DNA of 64,000 nt from Maniola hyperantus (taxonomy: Eukaryota; Arthropoda; Insecta; Lepidoptera; Nymphalidae), in contig NC_048541.1 in the NCBI RefSeq assembly GCF_902806685.2, positions 7,685,465 to 7,749,464 of the forward strand, read 5' to 3'. The notes beneath the pieces were generated by a model. It did not search any database. It had not been told where the DNA came from and saw nothing but the letters and a program-made list of their open reading frames with translations. Shown here piece by piece: positions 1 to 10,659 of the stretch; the stretch's first letter is position 1, and the number at the start of each line of letters is the position of its first letter. Position numbers and translations under genes: made by a program.

Positions 1-1
1 T

Positions 2-256
2 CTGTTTCATATGGTGTCACATTGCCGAAATGGCATAGAAAGATTTAGAGGTACTATTAACAAAAATGTTTGGTACATAGCAGCAATTGGATTGAAAATG
101 GCAGCACAAATCATAATTTGTATCAAACTGGAGTATACAAAGTTTAATCTGCCGATATATGTGGTGATGACCCCAATCTGGATGTTACTACCCGTGCTAT
201 GTGTGGAAGTGTTTATGCATTTAATAAAACATTCAAGCAGAAGCAGTAGATATTAA
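2..256 (+). CDS. TMEM60-like membrane protein, C-terminal part (cut by window start)
   Basis: The frame is open from the window edge to a TAA at 254-256. It encodes about 84 residues with two hydrophobic segments, the first following the pattern WYIAAIGLKMAAQIIICIKLE and the second around LPIYVVMTPIWMLLPVLCVEVF. The order basic stretch, 'WYxxA..LK.A....C.KLE', then 'YV..P.W.LL.....E' matches the C-terminal half of animal TMEM60, a small multipass membrane protein of unknown function; this comparison is from memory. An AATAAA polyadenylation signal lies at 289-294, as expected for a last exon. The true exon start is not visible, and the ATG at 11 is probably internal. The family call is fairly secure; the 5' boundary is not. 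Confidence 0.68.
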   Translation: MFHMVSHCRNGIERFRGTINKNVWYIAAIGLKMAAQIIICIKLEYTKFNLPIYVVMTPIWMLLPVLCVEVFMHLIKHSSRSSRY

Positions 257-288
257 AAGTTAAAAGTTTAAATAAGGTTTTCATTTCC

Positions 289-294
289 AATAAA
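289..294 (+). promoter_or_regulatory. Polyadenylation signal of the TMEM60-like gene
   Basis: A canonical AATAAA lies 33 bp after the TAA that ends the preceding frame. Confidence 0.6.
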
Positions 295-429
295 GAACAT
301 AATTTTTATTCTTCTGTGTAGAATATGCAGTGTTGGTGCCTCTTCTATAGTTACATCAAGGGCTCAAGTGAGTTTACTTGCATCTAATATGCATTCAAGC
401 TATGCAATAGATTAGAAAACCAATACCCC

Positions 430-500
430 AGTTAATCACTTGCCAGCAGGTCTGATTGCAGCCAAGCGCTAGGCTATAAATTTAAAAATAATAATAATGG
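430..500 (-). repeat. Short fragment of dispersed element 'S'
   Basis: The segment reading CTTGCCAGCAGGTCTGATTG is the reverse complement of the head of the element at 13437-13725, followed by an AT-rich tail. The rest of 295-775 shows no recognisable gene, apart from a possible ATG with a GTGAGT donor at about 323-372 that could be an upstream exon of the Ig gene. Confidence 0.5.
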
Positions 501-775
501 AAACAAATCCCATTTGAATTAAGAAAAGATATTATTAGTCTTTAGACTTGTTTGTATAAACAAACTTGGCAAACCTATGATACACAATATGTGACGTGTA
601 CAATGTTATTATTAGTATTTAGTGAGGGACATGTGACTGTGAAGTAAATTTAAACTTGGCACCTGTCCATTGACATCACTGCTTTACAGTTTGCACATTT
701 ATGACAAATCTGATTTAACCGCTCCAGAGGTCATATAAGAGTTATTAAAGGACCTAAATATACCTGTTATTAAAA

Positions 776-3700
776 ATGCAACCAATATCTGAAGTAACCG
801 AAGTTCCAGCGGGGTCAACAGTGGTATTAAAGTGTGCAAGTAATGATTACAATCACAACTTTTTGTTTTGGATTTTGAACAACAACACTATTATTGGCCC
901 TGGAAATCATTTCAATGAGAAAAAGTACAAATATGAAGTATTATCTGGAAAGCTACATATACATGTAAGTAAAAAACAGCTTGTTCAATATGATACAAAA
1001 GAATTTAACACAGGAAATGTTTTTGATTGTGTAAGCATAAAATGAAAAGTATCCTTCCACTTTATTCAAATTATTTGTCATAGGCTCTTTCCTGAACAGG
1101 ACTAGATATTTTTTTAATCTGACATATTTTGTAAGGGGCTTTTACAAATGATCAATATTCCAGCCCCATCGTTACAAACTAAATTAAAAACAAACTACAT
1201 AACCTAAAACTATAACAATGAGAGAATCACTAACAAATTCATACACTTTCATTGCTGAAATGCTCAAAGGTTTGTTTAAAATACAGCTGAGAATAACAAT
1301 ATTCATAAAATTTCAATTTAGTTAACATGTTAGTGTTTCTCGACTAGATATTTGGAATTAGATTATCCTGACTAAGCAATCTTGTCGGTCCTACCCCATG
1401 TGTTTTTCCAAAGCACAAAGCCAAAAACTTGGCCAAAGCCTTGAATGAAGTGAGCATGTGGAGCAAAGGAGGAAGGTCACAAGTAATAAGCACCATATAT
1501 CTGTACTGAAGTGAGAGTCAAGTATATTGACGACTGCCCTGGCGCAATGGTGAACGCTGTGGTCTTATTAGTGGGAGGTCCCAGGTTCGATTCCTGGCAG
1601 GGGCAATTTTGGGATTTATAATTAATTTCTTTATTGTCTCGATAGTCTAGTCTGGTGTGAGGCCTACGACCGTGGCTAGTTACCACCCTACTAACAAATT
1701 GCTGTGCCGCCAAGCAATTTCGCATTCCGGTATGATGCCGTGTAGACACTGATAAGAAGTATAGGTTTACTTAAACCAGCCATAGGCCACTTTCATCTTA
1801 GAATGCATCATCTATTACCACCATGTGAAATTGCAGTCAAGGGCTGGTAATGGAAAAAAATCAAAATGAAAGGACTGCAAAGTGAGTCTTCTAGTGCAAG
1901 CTCATATACCCTTTGTCCAAATATGCATTTGATCATAATAATATGACCAAATTACTAGATACATACTAAAAATACCTTCAATATTATGAAAATCTGTCTT
2001 AGATCTCAGATATCCAGTTTTCTGCAATCATCCTAGGACTATAAAAACATAGCTTTGATTTTAATATAACAAATAAATGCTTAGCACTAGCAGTAACTTC
2101 TGTTGATACAGCTAAGGTTTCTAAACTGATATTATTTTTATTCAACAAAACCCTTGACTGCAATCTCAATTGTGAGTAACTTCAGTCTGAGAAGAAGCTG
2201 TCTATAACATACAATAATAGGCAGGGTTTGCTAATATACTATGCAATATGCTATTTATCCAACTTCAGAAAAAAAGTTAAAATGTGCCTGCTAGTACTTA
2301 CATTTATGTTTGTATGTCTACGATTTTCTTGCTTGTGACCCATTTTCATGTGTTTTTTTTAATAATTACAGAATGTTGCACCGACGGAAGCTGGCTATTA
2401 CCAATGTATATCAAAGCATGTGGATGGATCCAGCCTATCAGTTGGAGAAGTAGAAATGATAGTTGAAAGCCCATCATTCTCTGCTGGGGATGCTATAAAA
2501 GTGGCTGCTATTATAATCTCCTTGATTGTATTAATTGTCTGTGCTGTAGTGTATTATCGGTTAAAGAAAGAATGGAACCAATATGAGCATCCAGCTGAAG
2601 CTGCAGGTACGGTCACATACCATACTTCTCCGTTATGTTTCTAGGGTTCTGTACCTCAAAAGAAAAAAGGAACCCTTATAGGATCACGTTGTTGTCTGTC
2701 TGTCCATCTGTCTGTCGTGTCTGTCAAAAACCTATAAGGTTCTTCCCGTTGACCTAGAATCATGAAATTTGGTAGGAAGGTATAGTACACGATAGGACAC
2801 ACCCACACAGCCGGTGCGCCAACCCAGTGCGGGTGACGTACGGGTGTGCAGGGCGTCTCCCTGCCTCATACCCCGACTGTATGCCTCATATCTCGACCTG
2901 TACTATAGGTCTATAGGTCTTATTGCACAAGTAAAGGAAAAAAGCCGAAAACCGTGAATTTGTGGTTATATCACAAAAATAAATTGGAATGTGTTCACGA
3001 AAAAAATGATTTACTAAATCACATATTGCTGACGCAGTCCGTCATTAACTTGCAGTGTTCTACATAAAAGTGTCCGGTATTATCTTGTGCGTACGTGCTT
3101 GATAGTACGGAACCCTTCGTATGCGAGTCCGACTCGCACTTGACCAGTTTTTAGGGTTCCGTACCTCAAAAGGAAAAACGGAACCCTTATAGGATCACTG
3201 TCTGTCTGCCTGTCAAGAAACCTACAGGGTACTTCCCGTTGGCCTAGAATCATGAAATTTGGCAGGTAGGTAGATCTTATAGCTGACATTTGGGGAAAAA
3301 TCTGAAAACCGTGAATTTAGGGTTAGATCACACAAAAATTAAATTGTGGTCATGAACTAATAATTTGTATTTTCAATTTTCTAAGTAAGATAACTATATC
3401 AAGTGGAGTAGCATATGAAAGGTCTTCACTTGTGCATTCTAAAACAGATTTTTATATATCATAGTTTTTGAATTATCGTGCAAAATGTCGAAAAAATACG
3501 ACTGTAGTACGGAACCCTCATTGCGCGAGCCTGACTCGCACTTGGCCGGTTTTTATATTTTTATTCATTATACATTTATATACACACTTCCACAATCACA
3601 TCACACCTGAGGGAAAGTGATGATGTGGCCAAGATGGAACCAGATGATTATTCACTCTTGTTTTAGAGATACCTACCGACCCAGATTGTAACACACTGAA

Positions 3701-4344
3701 GAGTATTCTAAACCTTAGTGATGCGTGTGTCGCAAAACATTTCGTGCGTTATGAATTATGGAATTCAAAAGTGAGTTAACTTACACAATATACTGTCAAA
3801 TAAACAACTCTACCTTGAATCTGCTATTTGATGGTATAAGGTAAAGCACGAAGGCGGGAATGTCGCCACGCATTTGTCCCTTTATCAATCTTTCGCTTCT
3901 AGCACTGTTTGAAAGAATCCATAACCACAGACATTGCCTCAACTATCATCGAGAGTTCTTTTACTGGACACTGTTACTGCTTATATTGGTGCAAATTCAA
4001 AAAATCAGGTGCCTGTATAGATATATCAAAAAACAGTAGCTCACACTGACTGAGACTATATTATTGTCTACAATAAGCCTTCCCAACACTTACATTTTCA
4101 CTCATTATATTTATAATGAATTAGCTTTGCCAATTATTATTTTACAGATGAAGATGACGAAGAAAAGCCAGATGGTGAAGAAATTTACAATCGCACTACC
4201 ACTACACTCAGCCAGCCAGTGCCAGGTCCAAGCAGAAATCCATCTTCAGAACATTTGATATATGGAATAGATAATGAAGGCTTAGACACTGATTTTAATT
4301 CTGTATTTGAAAATATACAAATCAAATCTCCAAGTTTAATATAA
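776..4344 (+). CDS. Single-Ig-domain type I membrane protein (5' end uncertain)
   Basis: Three exons join in phase: 776-964 (donor GTAAGT), 2372-2606 (acceptor TTACAG, donor GTACGG) and 4148-4344 (acceptor TTTACAG, stop TAA). Together they encode one immunoglobulin-like domain, with the first cysteine in VLKCAS (exon 1) and the second in the typical YYQCIS strand-F motif (exon 2). A 22-residue transmembrane helix (AAIIISLIVLIVCAVVYY) follows, then an acidic cytoplasmic tail with DEDDEE and two tyrosines (EEIYN, HLIYG). Topology suggests a cell-surface adhesion or recognition protein. No signal peptide is seen: the frame is closed by TAA at 755, so the real first exon is either upstream with an unrecognised acceptor or missing. 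I do not recognise the orthologue. The introns contain a SINE (1533-1848) and two repeats (2643-3555). Confidence 0.72.
1533..1848 (+). repeat. tRNA-derived SINE, family A, copy 1
   Basis: It begins with a Pol III box A/box B-like head (CCTGGCGCAATGGTGAACGC and GGTTCGATTCCTGGC). The body contains GTGGCTAGTTACCACCCTAC and the 3' part matches the copies at 14598-14892 and 46903-47215. It lies in the first intron of the Ig gene. The promoter boxes resemble tRNA, but the downstream body shows this is a SINE and not a tRNA gene. Confidence 0.8.
2643..3150 (+). repeat. Dispersed element family C, copy 1 (with a nested hairpin element)
   Basis: It starts with AGGGTTCTGTACCTCAAAAG, contains a GTCTGTCTGT microsatellite, and ends with GACTCGCACTTGACCAG and a T run. 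A GC-rich fold-back element (2781-2907) splits it. Other copies are at 3151, 18842, 31344, 39650 (reverse) and 49654. Confidence 0.75.
2781..2907. mobile_element. GC-rich fold-back MITE, family E, copy 1
   Basis: The termini TATAGTAC and GTACTATA are exact inverted repeats. The interior is GC-rich with GTGCGGGTGACGTACGGGTG. It is inserted inside family C copy 1, so it is younger than that copy. Related copies are at 8165, 16288, 54436 and 55080. Confidence 0.65.
3151..3555 (+). repeat. Dispersed element family C, copy 2
   Basis: A near full-length copy lies directly against copy 1. It has the head AGGGTTCCGTACCTCAAAAG, the middle CGTGAATTTAGGGTTAGATC and the end GACTCGCACTTGGCCGG plus T tract. 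It is in the second intron of the Ig gene. Confidence 0.8.
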
Positions 4345-4582
4345 ATAGTTATGAGTTAGGGGTTAACATAATATAAAATAACATTTAAGTATGAATCATA
4401 TTTATTTTTAAGTAGGACTTCATTTTATAATTTTATAGTGTTTAAATTATGTATCAGCAACACTTATTATGTACTTATATTATTACCTAATTATAATTAA
4501 GTAGGATTTTTTTACTATTTACTGAAATAGAAATAAGAAAGTTAAAACTGGGGCATAATACATAACTTTAGTTAAGAAAATA

Positions 4583-4616
4583 ACTATCACTAGGGGGGGC
4601 GTCCCCCAGTGATAGT
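4583..4616. repeat. Short G-rich hairpin
   Basis: ACTATCACT and AGTGATAGT flank opposing G and C runs, giving about a 14 bp stem with one bulge. It lies about 240 bp after the Ig gene stop, in the convergent gap with ANAPC4. Confidence 0.45.
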
Positions 4617-4729
4617 GGTGGTACCACTGTATCTGCTGCGGACTATAACTTAATTTTCAGTCTTTTGTACCGTAAGTTTTCTTTCTGACTAATGAAATTT
4701 TTATCAAAAAAAATTGTTCATCACAAATA

Positions 4730-5308
4730 CACTGGACAGCAAATAAAACGGGCCACCCGCTACCTTGGCACTCTAATTAGATTTTCCCAAAAAGTGTAAA
4801 ACTTCTATCAAAGTTATACCTACCCCTACAGAAAGTGCATTTCATGATGATTACAATGAATGGAAATTCATTGGGATTTGTCAATTTATTAAGGATTTTA
4901 CAAATAAGTCTTTTTCCAGTTGTGCTAATAATCATAAACTGAAAAAAAAAAGATTTCATTGTCAGGCTCGTGTGGTCGATGAATACGAGGATGCTGGCAG
5001 TTATCCGAGTAAGGGGTGAGAATACTGAATATGTAAGTGAATACTGATCAAATTTTTTTTTAAATGTTTTTCTGTTTTCAGCTTTAATTATTTTCAGTTT
5101 ATAATTATTTGCACGACTGGAAAACTCTTCTTTGTAAACTCCTTAATAAATTGATTAATCCCAATAAATTTCCAATCACTTTAATCATCATGCAACACAC
5201 TTTCTATGTAGGGGTATAACTTTGATAGTTGTAAATTTTATACTTTTTGAGAAAATCGAATCCAAGTAGCCAAGGTAGCGGGTGGCCCGGTTTATTCGCT
5301 GTCCAGTG
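4730..5308. mobile_element. Long-TIR MITE of Tc1/mariner type
   Basis: The two ends are inverted repeats of roughly 220 bp (left arm about 4730-4950, right arm about 5090-5308), beginning CACTGGACAGC and ending GCTGTCCAGTG. They are flanked by TA at 4728-4729 and 5309-5310, the target duplication of the Tc1/mariner group. The termini diverge slightly and there is no coding capacity. It fills the space between the 3' ends of the Ig gene and ANAPC4. Confidence 0.8.
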
Positions 5309-5356
5309 TATTTCGTTTACGTAATAACATGACATGTGATTCATTAAATATTAACT

Positions 5357-5362
5357 TTTAAT
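5357..5362 (-). promoter_or_regulatory. Candidate ANAPC4 polyadenylation signal (ATTAAA)
   Basis: On the minus strand ATTAAA lies about 42 bases after the TGA of ANAPC4. An AATAAA at 5291-5296 (minus strand) lies further on, inside the terminal repeat of the neighbouring MITE. Confidence 0.4.
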
Positions 5363-5403
5363 CTAAGAAACACTTCTGTATTTCGATGAGTAGTAAACTG
5401 GTT

Positions 5404-8400
5404 TCATGTTTGACTTGTTTGTGAAAGTGGTGTTGTGTCCAGAGTTTCATCTTCTTCATCTTCTCCATTAATTTCCATTTCGAAAACTCTAACTTTTCTG
5501 TTGCTATTTGACAAAACAACTGCTACTTTTCTGCTACCTGATACTGCAATTCTGAACCCATCCATTTTTTCCAGAACTTTGTAAACACTTGAATCTAATA
5601 AAGGAGATATATTTTTCTTGGGGACTTTTTCATTAAATACTAGTAATGATTTTGATTTCATATTAAATTCTATTGAATTTTCCAAAACAATTTTAAGTGG
5701 TACTTGAATGAACATTGTGCTGTCATCGACACTGGGATGTTTGACGAGCACAGATAAATATTGTGAAGAATAAAATTGTAAGTCTAAAATACATAAATTT
5801 CTTTCCGGTGTCTCATCATCATCGCGTAACAAACACGAAGAGAAAGAATATTTACAGCAAGTAGCATTGCACAGTCTTTCTTTCACATTGACAGACACAA
5901 AATATATTTCTTCTTTTATATTTTCTGTGTCTGTGAAAGCCATCATGAATCTGTCTTCACTGGCATCAAATATCTGTGAGATTCTCAACTTGTTTCTAGC
6001 AATTTTATTTGCATTTTGATGACATTTTAGGTTGTACAATACAGTAAAATATTTGCCTACATCTTTAGTTCTCACGTCGAATATTTTTCCCACTGCAAGT
6101 TTTAAATAATTCTGCTGCTGTACAAGTGAAAACCTTCTAAAGTCCATCATTGAAAATATTGTGTCATTATCTTTTAGCAAACAGGAGTTCTCCCTGAGGT
6201 ACTTGTGCCAAGGATTGTCTTCATCGTCAGGTAATATTGTCAGTTCCTGATCTTGCAGATACTGACCTAGCCGTTCCAAATTGAATTTCACTGGTTTTTC
6301 TCCTGTATCATTATTATCAATCTGAACATTGTCAAAATTATATAAAAAGTCTGCAATATGTGTAAGTTCTTGTTGTGTAATTTTGACAAAATCACTTGAT
6401 GTTTGTTCATCTAACAAACGAACAATCACTAGAAATAGCCATCTGAAGAATGCTTTATAATTTCTCATAGACACATCAATCACTTGTTGCAGTTCAAGAC
6501 ATTTGTTTAAAAAAGCACAGCTAGCTTTTATTGCTTCAGTTACCAGTTTTTCTTCTAATCCTAAAACCTAAAAAAACTTCTATATGTAACGTACAATAGT
6601 TTTTATAAATTTAAGTCTTACGTAACAATTTCTTTTATCATCATCATCATCATCAGCCTTTGGACGTCCACTGTTGGACATAGGCCTTCACTAAAGAGCG
6701 CCACCACACCCGGTCCTAAAACCTTCCTCATCCAGCCACTTCCCGCCAGCCTCTTTATATCGTATTAACAATTTCTTTAGTAACAATTAATATGCTATAG
6801 TTATATTATGTACAAAATTACCTTATATCGGTCAGGTATTCTTGTTAAGCCTCTCAATTCTGCCAAGTAATATGTAAGACTTTGTCCTACAATATTTAAC
6901 TGCTTCAAAACCAACTTCTGTATAGTGGAATAACTTAGCTCTACTGAATTGCCAAACTTCTTCAAACCTTTAGCAGTAAGCTCATTTAGTAAGAACACTT
7001 CTAATTCATCAGATGGGACTCCTAAAAATTTTATTATTTAGTATCCATCCTCAAAAATTATAACAAAACCATCTGGTCAGATTACATTAAGTGCTAACTT
7101 GTCCTTAAATAATAATTGTTAGATATACCTAACATAAGCAGTTCTAACAAGTCTGCTGAAACTCCACCATCTGGAACTGATGATGCATAATATGCCATTT
7201 TGGTGTCCATTTCTAACAAAATGTGTTCCCAAGCTTCAGTTATTGAAATCATGGTTTTATCTAAGTTTGTCACCATATTTACTATTTGACTGTGTCTTGT
7301 TGCGACCACAAACAATTCTTCAGCATAAGCTGATAAAATGCTTGTATTTACAAGCGACAGATGAATATTGTTACTAGTATCTGAATATAGTACTTGCATC
7401 ACGCTAAAATCATCAGACAAATTGATATCAAGTATTTTATATTCCCCACAATCATCTTTTGTTATCTGAGATAGATGCACTGTGCCATAGGGATATCTTC
7501 CAAAGACACTCATATAAATATTTCCTGAGCCATATGCAATCATTAACATGCTTAGCTGTGATTGATCTTGGTTTTCTTTAAAGCTTTTTGAAATGTCTTC
7601 TGTGACTTGATTTTTATATGCATTGCTAGGAGAAGGGGGCTTAGGGAGAAATATTGCAGGATCATCCTGTGAAAGAAATTAATTTTAAAATTATTCTGTT
7701 CATAGGTATATAAATCACAATTAGGTAGTTATTGTTGGTATAGAATGAATTCACTCAGAAAAAGCAAGTATTATTTAAATCAAGAATCTGACTAGAAACA
7801 CAAAGATTTTCAAATAAACTTTTACAAGTGCTTTTGAATCGCTAAGTGAATCTAATACTGGTCCATCAGACTGCCCTTCCTACTGAGAAGAATCAGCAAG
7901 GAACTCAGAGGTTGCTCTTTCTAAACATCAATTTTGACAATGTAAAATATAATACTATTTCTTAAGTCAGTCACTGGTTCACTGTAAACAGTTTATTTTT
8001 AAATGCATAAAAGTGTTCTGAATTCATACTGTCCATACTAAGACCACAAGTAACCTGTGCCTTGCCACAAGTTTAAAAAGTCTATTAAAAGTATTCTGAT
8101 TAAAAAACATTTTTATAATTAAAAATAATGTAAATTCAAGTCCCAAATATTGGCTTTTATTATATGCGGCAGGTCGAGATAGCAATCAGGGTGAGGAAAC
8201 TCCGCACACCTGCACTGTACCCGCGCTAACCTGGTGCGGGATGGCGAAGGTGACGTGTGGATGTGCAGCGTGTCCCTCTACCTCATACCCCGATGCCCGA
8301 TTGCCATCTCGATCTGCCGCGTGCCAACTGGACACAGATGAAGATAATGTAAATGATAAGAAAGTTGACTCCCACATCGGGCCCGCGAATCGCAGTATAG

Positions 8401-10071
8401 CAATTAAAAGACATGGCATAATATTATGTATTAGTACTTACATATAGATTATATTCAACTGCACTTTCTAATGTACCAGCCTTAACAGCCCATGTTATAC
8501 ATGGTATTCCATAATTTTTAGCTGTATAAAATTCTTCTGATGTCTCATAGGCAAAATCATATTTATCAATGATTTCTTTATCTTCAATATCCACAATACA
8601 CACTGTGCCATGACTGTATCCTATTGCTAAGGCCTACAAAAAATTAATTATAATAAGTTAAATAATATTCAGTACCTATCCTAAAGTCATATTATATTAT
8701 ATGAGTGGTTTGCTGTTATAATATGGAACTCCTCAGAGAGAGGAGTTCCATCCGGCATCTCTGTTAATTAATATTCATCACATTTTAAAGGGAATCAAAA
8801 CCTATAGGGTACTTCCCGTTGACTTAGTTTCATGAAATTTCTAATGCTTCGAATACCTTTCCATCAGGTCTCCATGCCATAGCATCAACTGTTATGTTTT
8901 CTTTTGGTGGTGGTAAATTCCAAACTTTTTGCCAGTGTAGTCTGTGAACCTGAACTTCACCTATGATAATGATGATAATATAAAAATTAAGGTAAGTAAT
9001 TAATACAGTAAGTATATACTGATAAAATTCTTCTGATTATAGAAAAATTGAATTTCCGTTTGCACCTTTTAATATAATATTGGGGCCGATTCTCTAGCAC
9101 ACAATCTCTAAACTAAACTAAATTAATAGGTCTAAATCTAGTGCTCTCCTTTTCCGCAAGCAACATTATGAAAGCGATGGCAATAGATTTAGACGTGCCA
9201 TTTTAGTTTAGTTTAGAGATTGTGTACAACGGAATTAGCCACAATTTCACGTTAAATTTAATATACATATACCTGTATTTCTTTTGTATTCATTTGTTTT
9301 TATATACTTAAATGGGATTGTACTGGAATTTTAGTTCACATAGAAACTCAGTATACCAGTTAGTTTAGAAAATTGAAGAAATTTATTAGGAGTTTTATAT
9401 AAATGCTTACCTTTAAAGTTGGTAAGAGCTAACAAATCGAGACGATTATTCCAAACCATAAGGTCTACTTTGTTTGCAACGTGTTTTTCTTCCATTTGCC
9501 TCATTCCGCAATGATACATTTTGGTAAATTTTTTAAATCTTATCCAATTTATTTAAAATTCTGTAAAGAAAAAACAAGCACGAACCTTGGATGCACAGAC
9601 CAATAACATATAGTATGATATAGTTGGATGAATAAATAGGTAATAATTGAGACTTGAGAGCACAGAGTACATTGAATATAGGGGTAGCACAGAGTACTTT
9701 GTAATTTGAGAGGCTGAAAGTCACAGAACACAGAACTGAAAGTATTTATGGTCTGTGGCTGTGGTATATTTTGTAAATGGTTGGTATTAGTAGGTATATA
9801 CACTATATTTATTTTGAGGGCTGGGCACGCGATTTTGATAGCTCACGTCCAATGCTTTGTATATATTTTAGTGAAGTGTAGATAGAGTAATAAAGGTAGA
9901 TACAGGAACGCTTGCTTTCTCATTCACACTAAAAAGAGAGCACAGATAAAGTTACTAATGTGATAAACAGAGACGCAGCTTACCTATTTTTTGTCCCTTA
10001 TCGTGTAACCGGTTCTTTTCAAGGACTACGACTTTAGTTGCAAAACAAACTTTGAAAATTCGTAGCGTCAT
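5404..10071 (-). CDS. ANAPC4: Anaphase-promoting complex subunit 4
   Basis: Scaffold subunit of the APC/C ubiquitin ligase, which drives mitotic exit in the nucleus and cytoplasm. Coding exons in transcript order are 9984-10071, 9411-9488, 8857-8960, 8442-8633, 7129-7666, 6822-7021 and 5404-6567. All junctions are GT-AG and in phase, giving 787 residues (human APC4 is about 808). The N-terminal beta-propeller region includes VDLMVWNNRLDLLALTN and MAWRPDGKALAIGYSHG. The helical APC4 domain contains AKGLKKFGNSVELSYSTIQK, LGLEEK and the hallmark NYKAFFRWLFLVIVRLLDE. The C-terminal half keeps FNLERLGQYLQD and ends with KVRVFEMEI followed by an acidic tail. Exon 1 (MTLRIFKVCFATK) is short and joins with phase 1. 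Introns hold MITE and LINE fragments. It is divergent from the synaptobrevin gene and convergent with the Ig gene. No breaks were seen. Confidence 0.95.
6641..6763 (+). repeat. LINE-derived tail fragment in ANAPC4 intron 6
   Basis: A (CAT)n stretch is followed by GGACGTCCACTGTTGGACAT and AGGCCTTCACTAAAGAGCGCC, a common lepidopteran LINE-associated sequence. Short relatives occur at 35022-35070 and 37910-37935 (GGCCTATGTCCAGC-type). Confidence 0.5.
8165..8320. mobile_element. GC-rich fold-back MITE, family E, copy 2
   Basis: It starts GCGGCAGGTCGAGATAGCAA and ends with the reverse complement, TTGCCATCTCGATCTGCCGC. GC content is far above the surrounding ANAPC4 intron 4. It has no coding capacity. 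Confidence 0.75.
8723..8751. repeat. Perfect 12-bp hairpin
   Basis: ATGGAACTCCTC and GAGGAGTTCCAT are exact reverse complements with a 5-nt loop. It lies in ANAPC4 intron 3, about 40 bp from a fragment of family C (8794-8840). Confidence 0.6.
9082..9240. mobile_element. Fold-back MITE, family G, copy 1
   Basis: The ends are GGGGCCGATTCTCTAG and its near inverse, with inner arms CAATCTCTAAACTAAACTA and TAGTTTAGTTTAGAGATTG. The same element occurs at 31932-32090 and 45231-45391. It is in ANAPC4 intron 2. Confidence 0.8.
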
Positions 10072-10659
10072 TGTATTTCTCTAGTTACTTGTTTTCACAT
10101 AAAAAAACGTTTAATACAAATATTGTTGATCGGTTAATACTAATATTGACTACTAAGCAATGGTAATTGTCGTGTTATTCATCGTTACGTCGTGCTATTG
10201 CTATCTCAGACGCGGTTACACAGAAGTCAGAACTTTAGTCTAGTTTTTTACTCAGTCTACAAGCATAACCATGCATTTATCGATTCAAAGTTCAACGGGG
10301 ATAATAATCGATAATCGAATAGGTGCAATAGCGATAATTTTTACCTCTTCTTCTTCTTCTTCTTCATTCTGGGCTGGTTTCCACACTTAAACGTTTCCGT
10401 CTGTTGTGTTTTTTTTACCTCATCCCTACCTGTGAGCTGTCAAAGACAAGGAAATGAATTGAATTTAATACTCTATGTTCCATAAATTCGTAAAAAAAAT
10501 CATTCGTCAATCATCATCGGTCAATCGCCATTTTTGTTTGTGATTCTTCTCAATTTATTTCGTTGAAAAATTCTGTAAAACAGATCTGTCTGTGGTTCCT
10601 ATCTACCTACTAATTACAAAGTTAATTTTTATAAGGTATTTACAATTCAGACAGAAAAA
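10072..10659. promoter_or_regulatory. Divergent promoter region of ANAPC4 and synaptobrevin
   Basis: 588 bp separates the two start codons in head-to-head orientation, so both promoters must lie here or overlap. The region contains a TCTTCT microsatellite (about 10345-10366), repeated ATCGATAATCG-type motifs at 10290-10320, and no dispersed repeats that I recognise. There is no clear TATA box. The promoter assignment is inferred from gene layout. Confidence 0.55.

Noticed and set aside
1533..1610. A tRNA gene (box A and box B-like sequence)
   Set aside because: The same head with the same non-tRNA body occurs at 14598-14892 and 46903-47215; it is a SINE. The same applies to 29323 and 57533.
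6641..6763. Alternative exon in ANAPC4 intron 6
   Set aside because: It is a dispersed LINE-like tail with (CAT)n, absent from the APC4 protein family.
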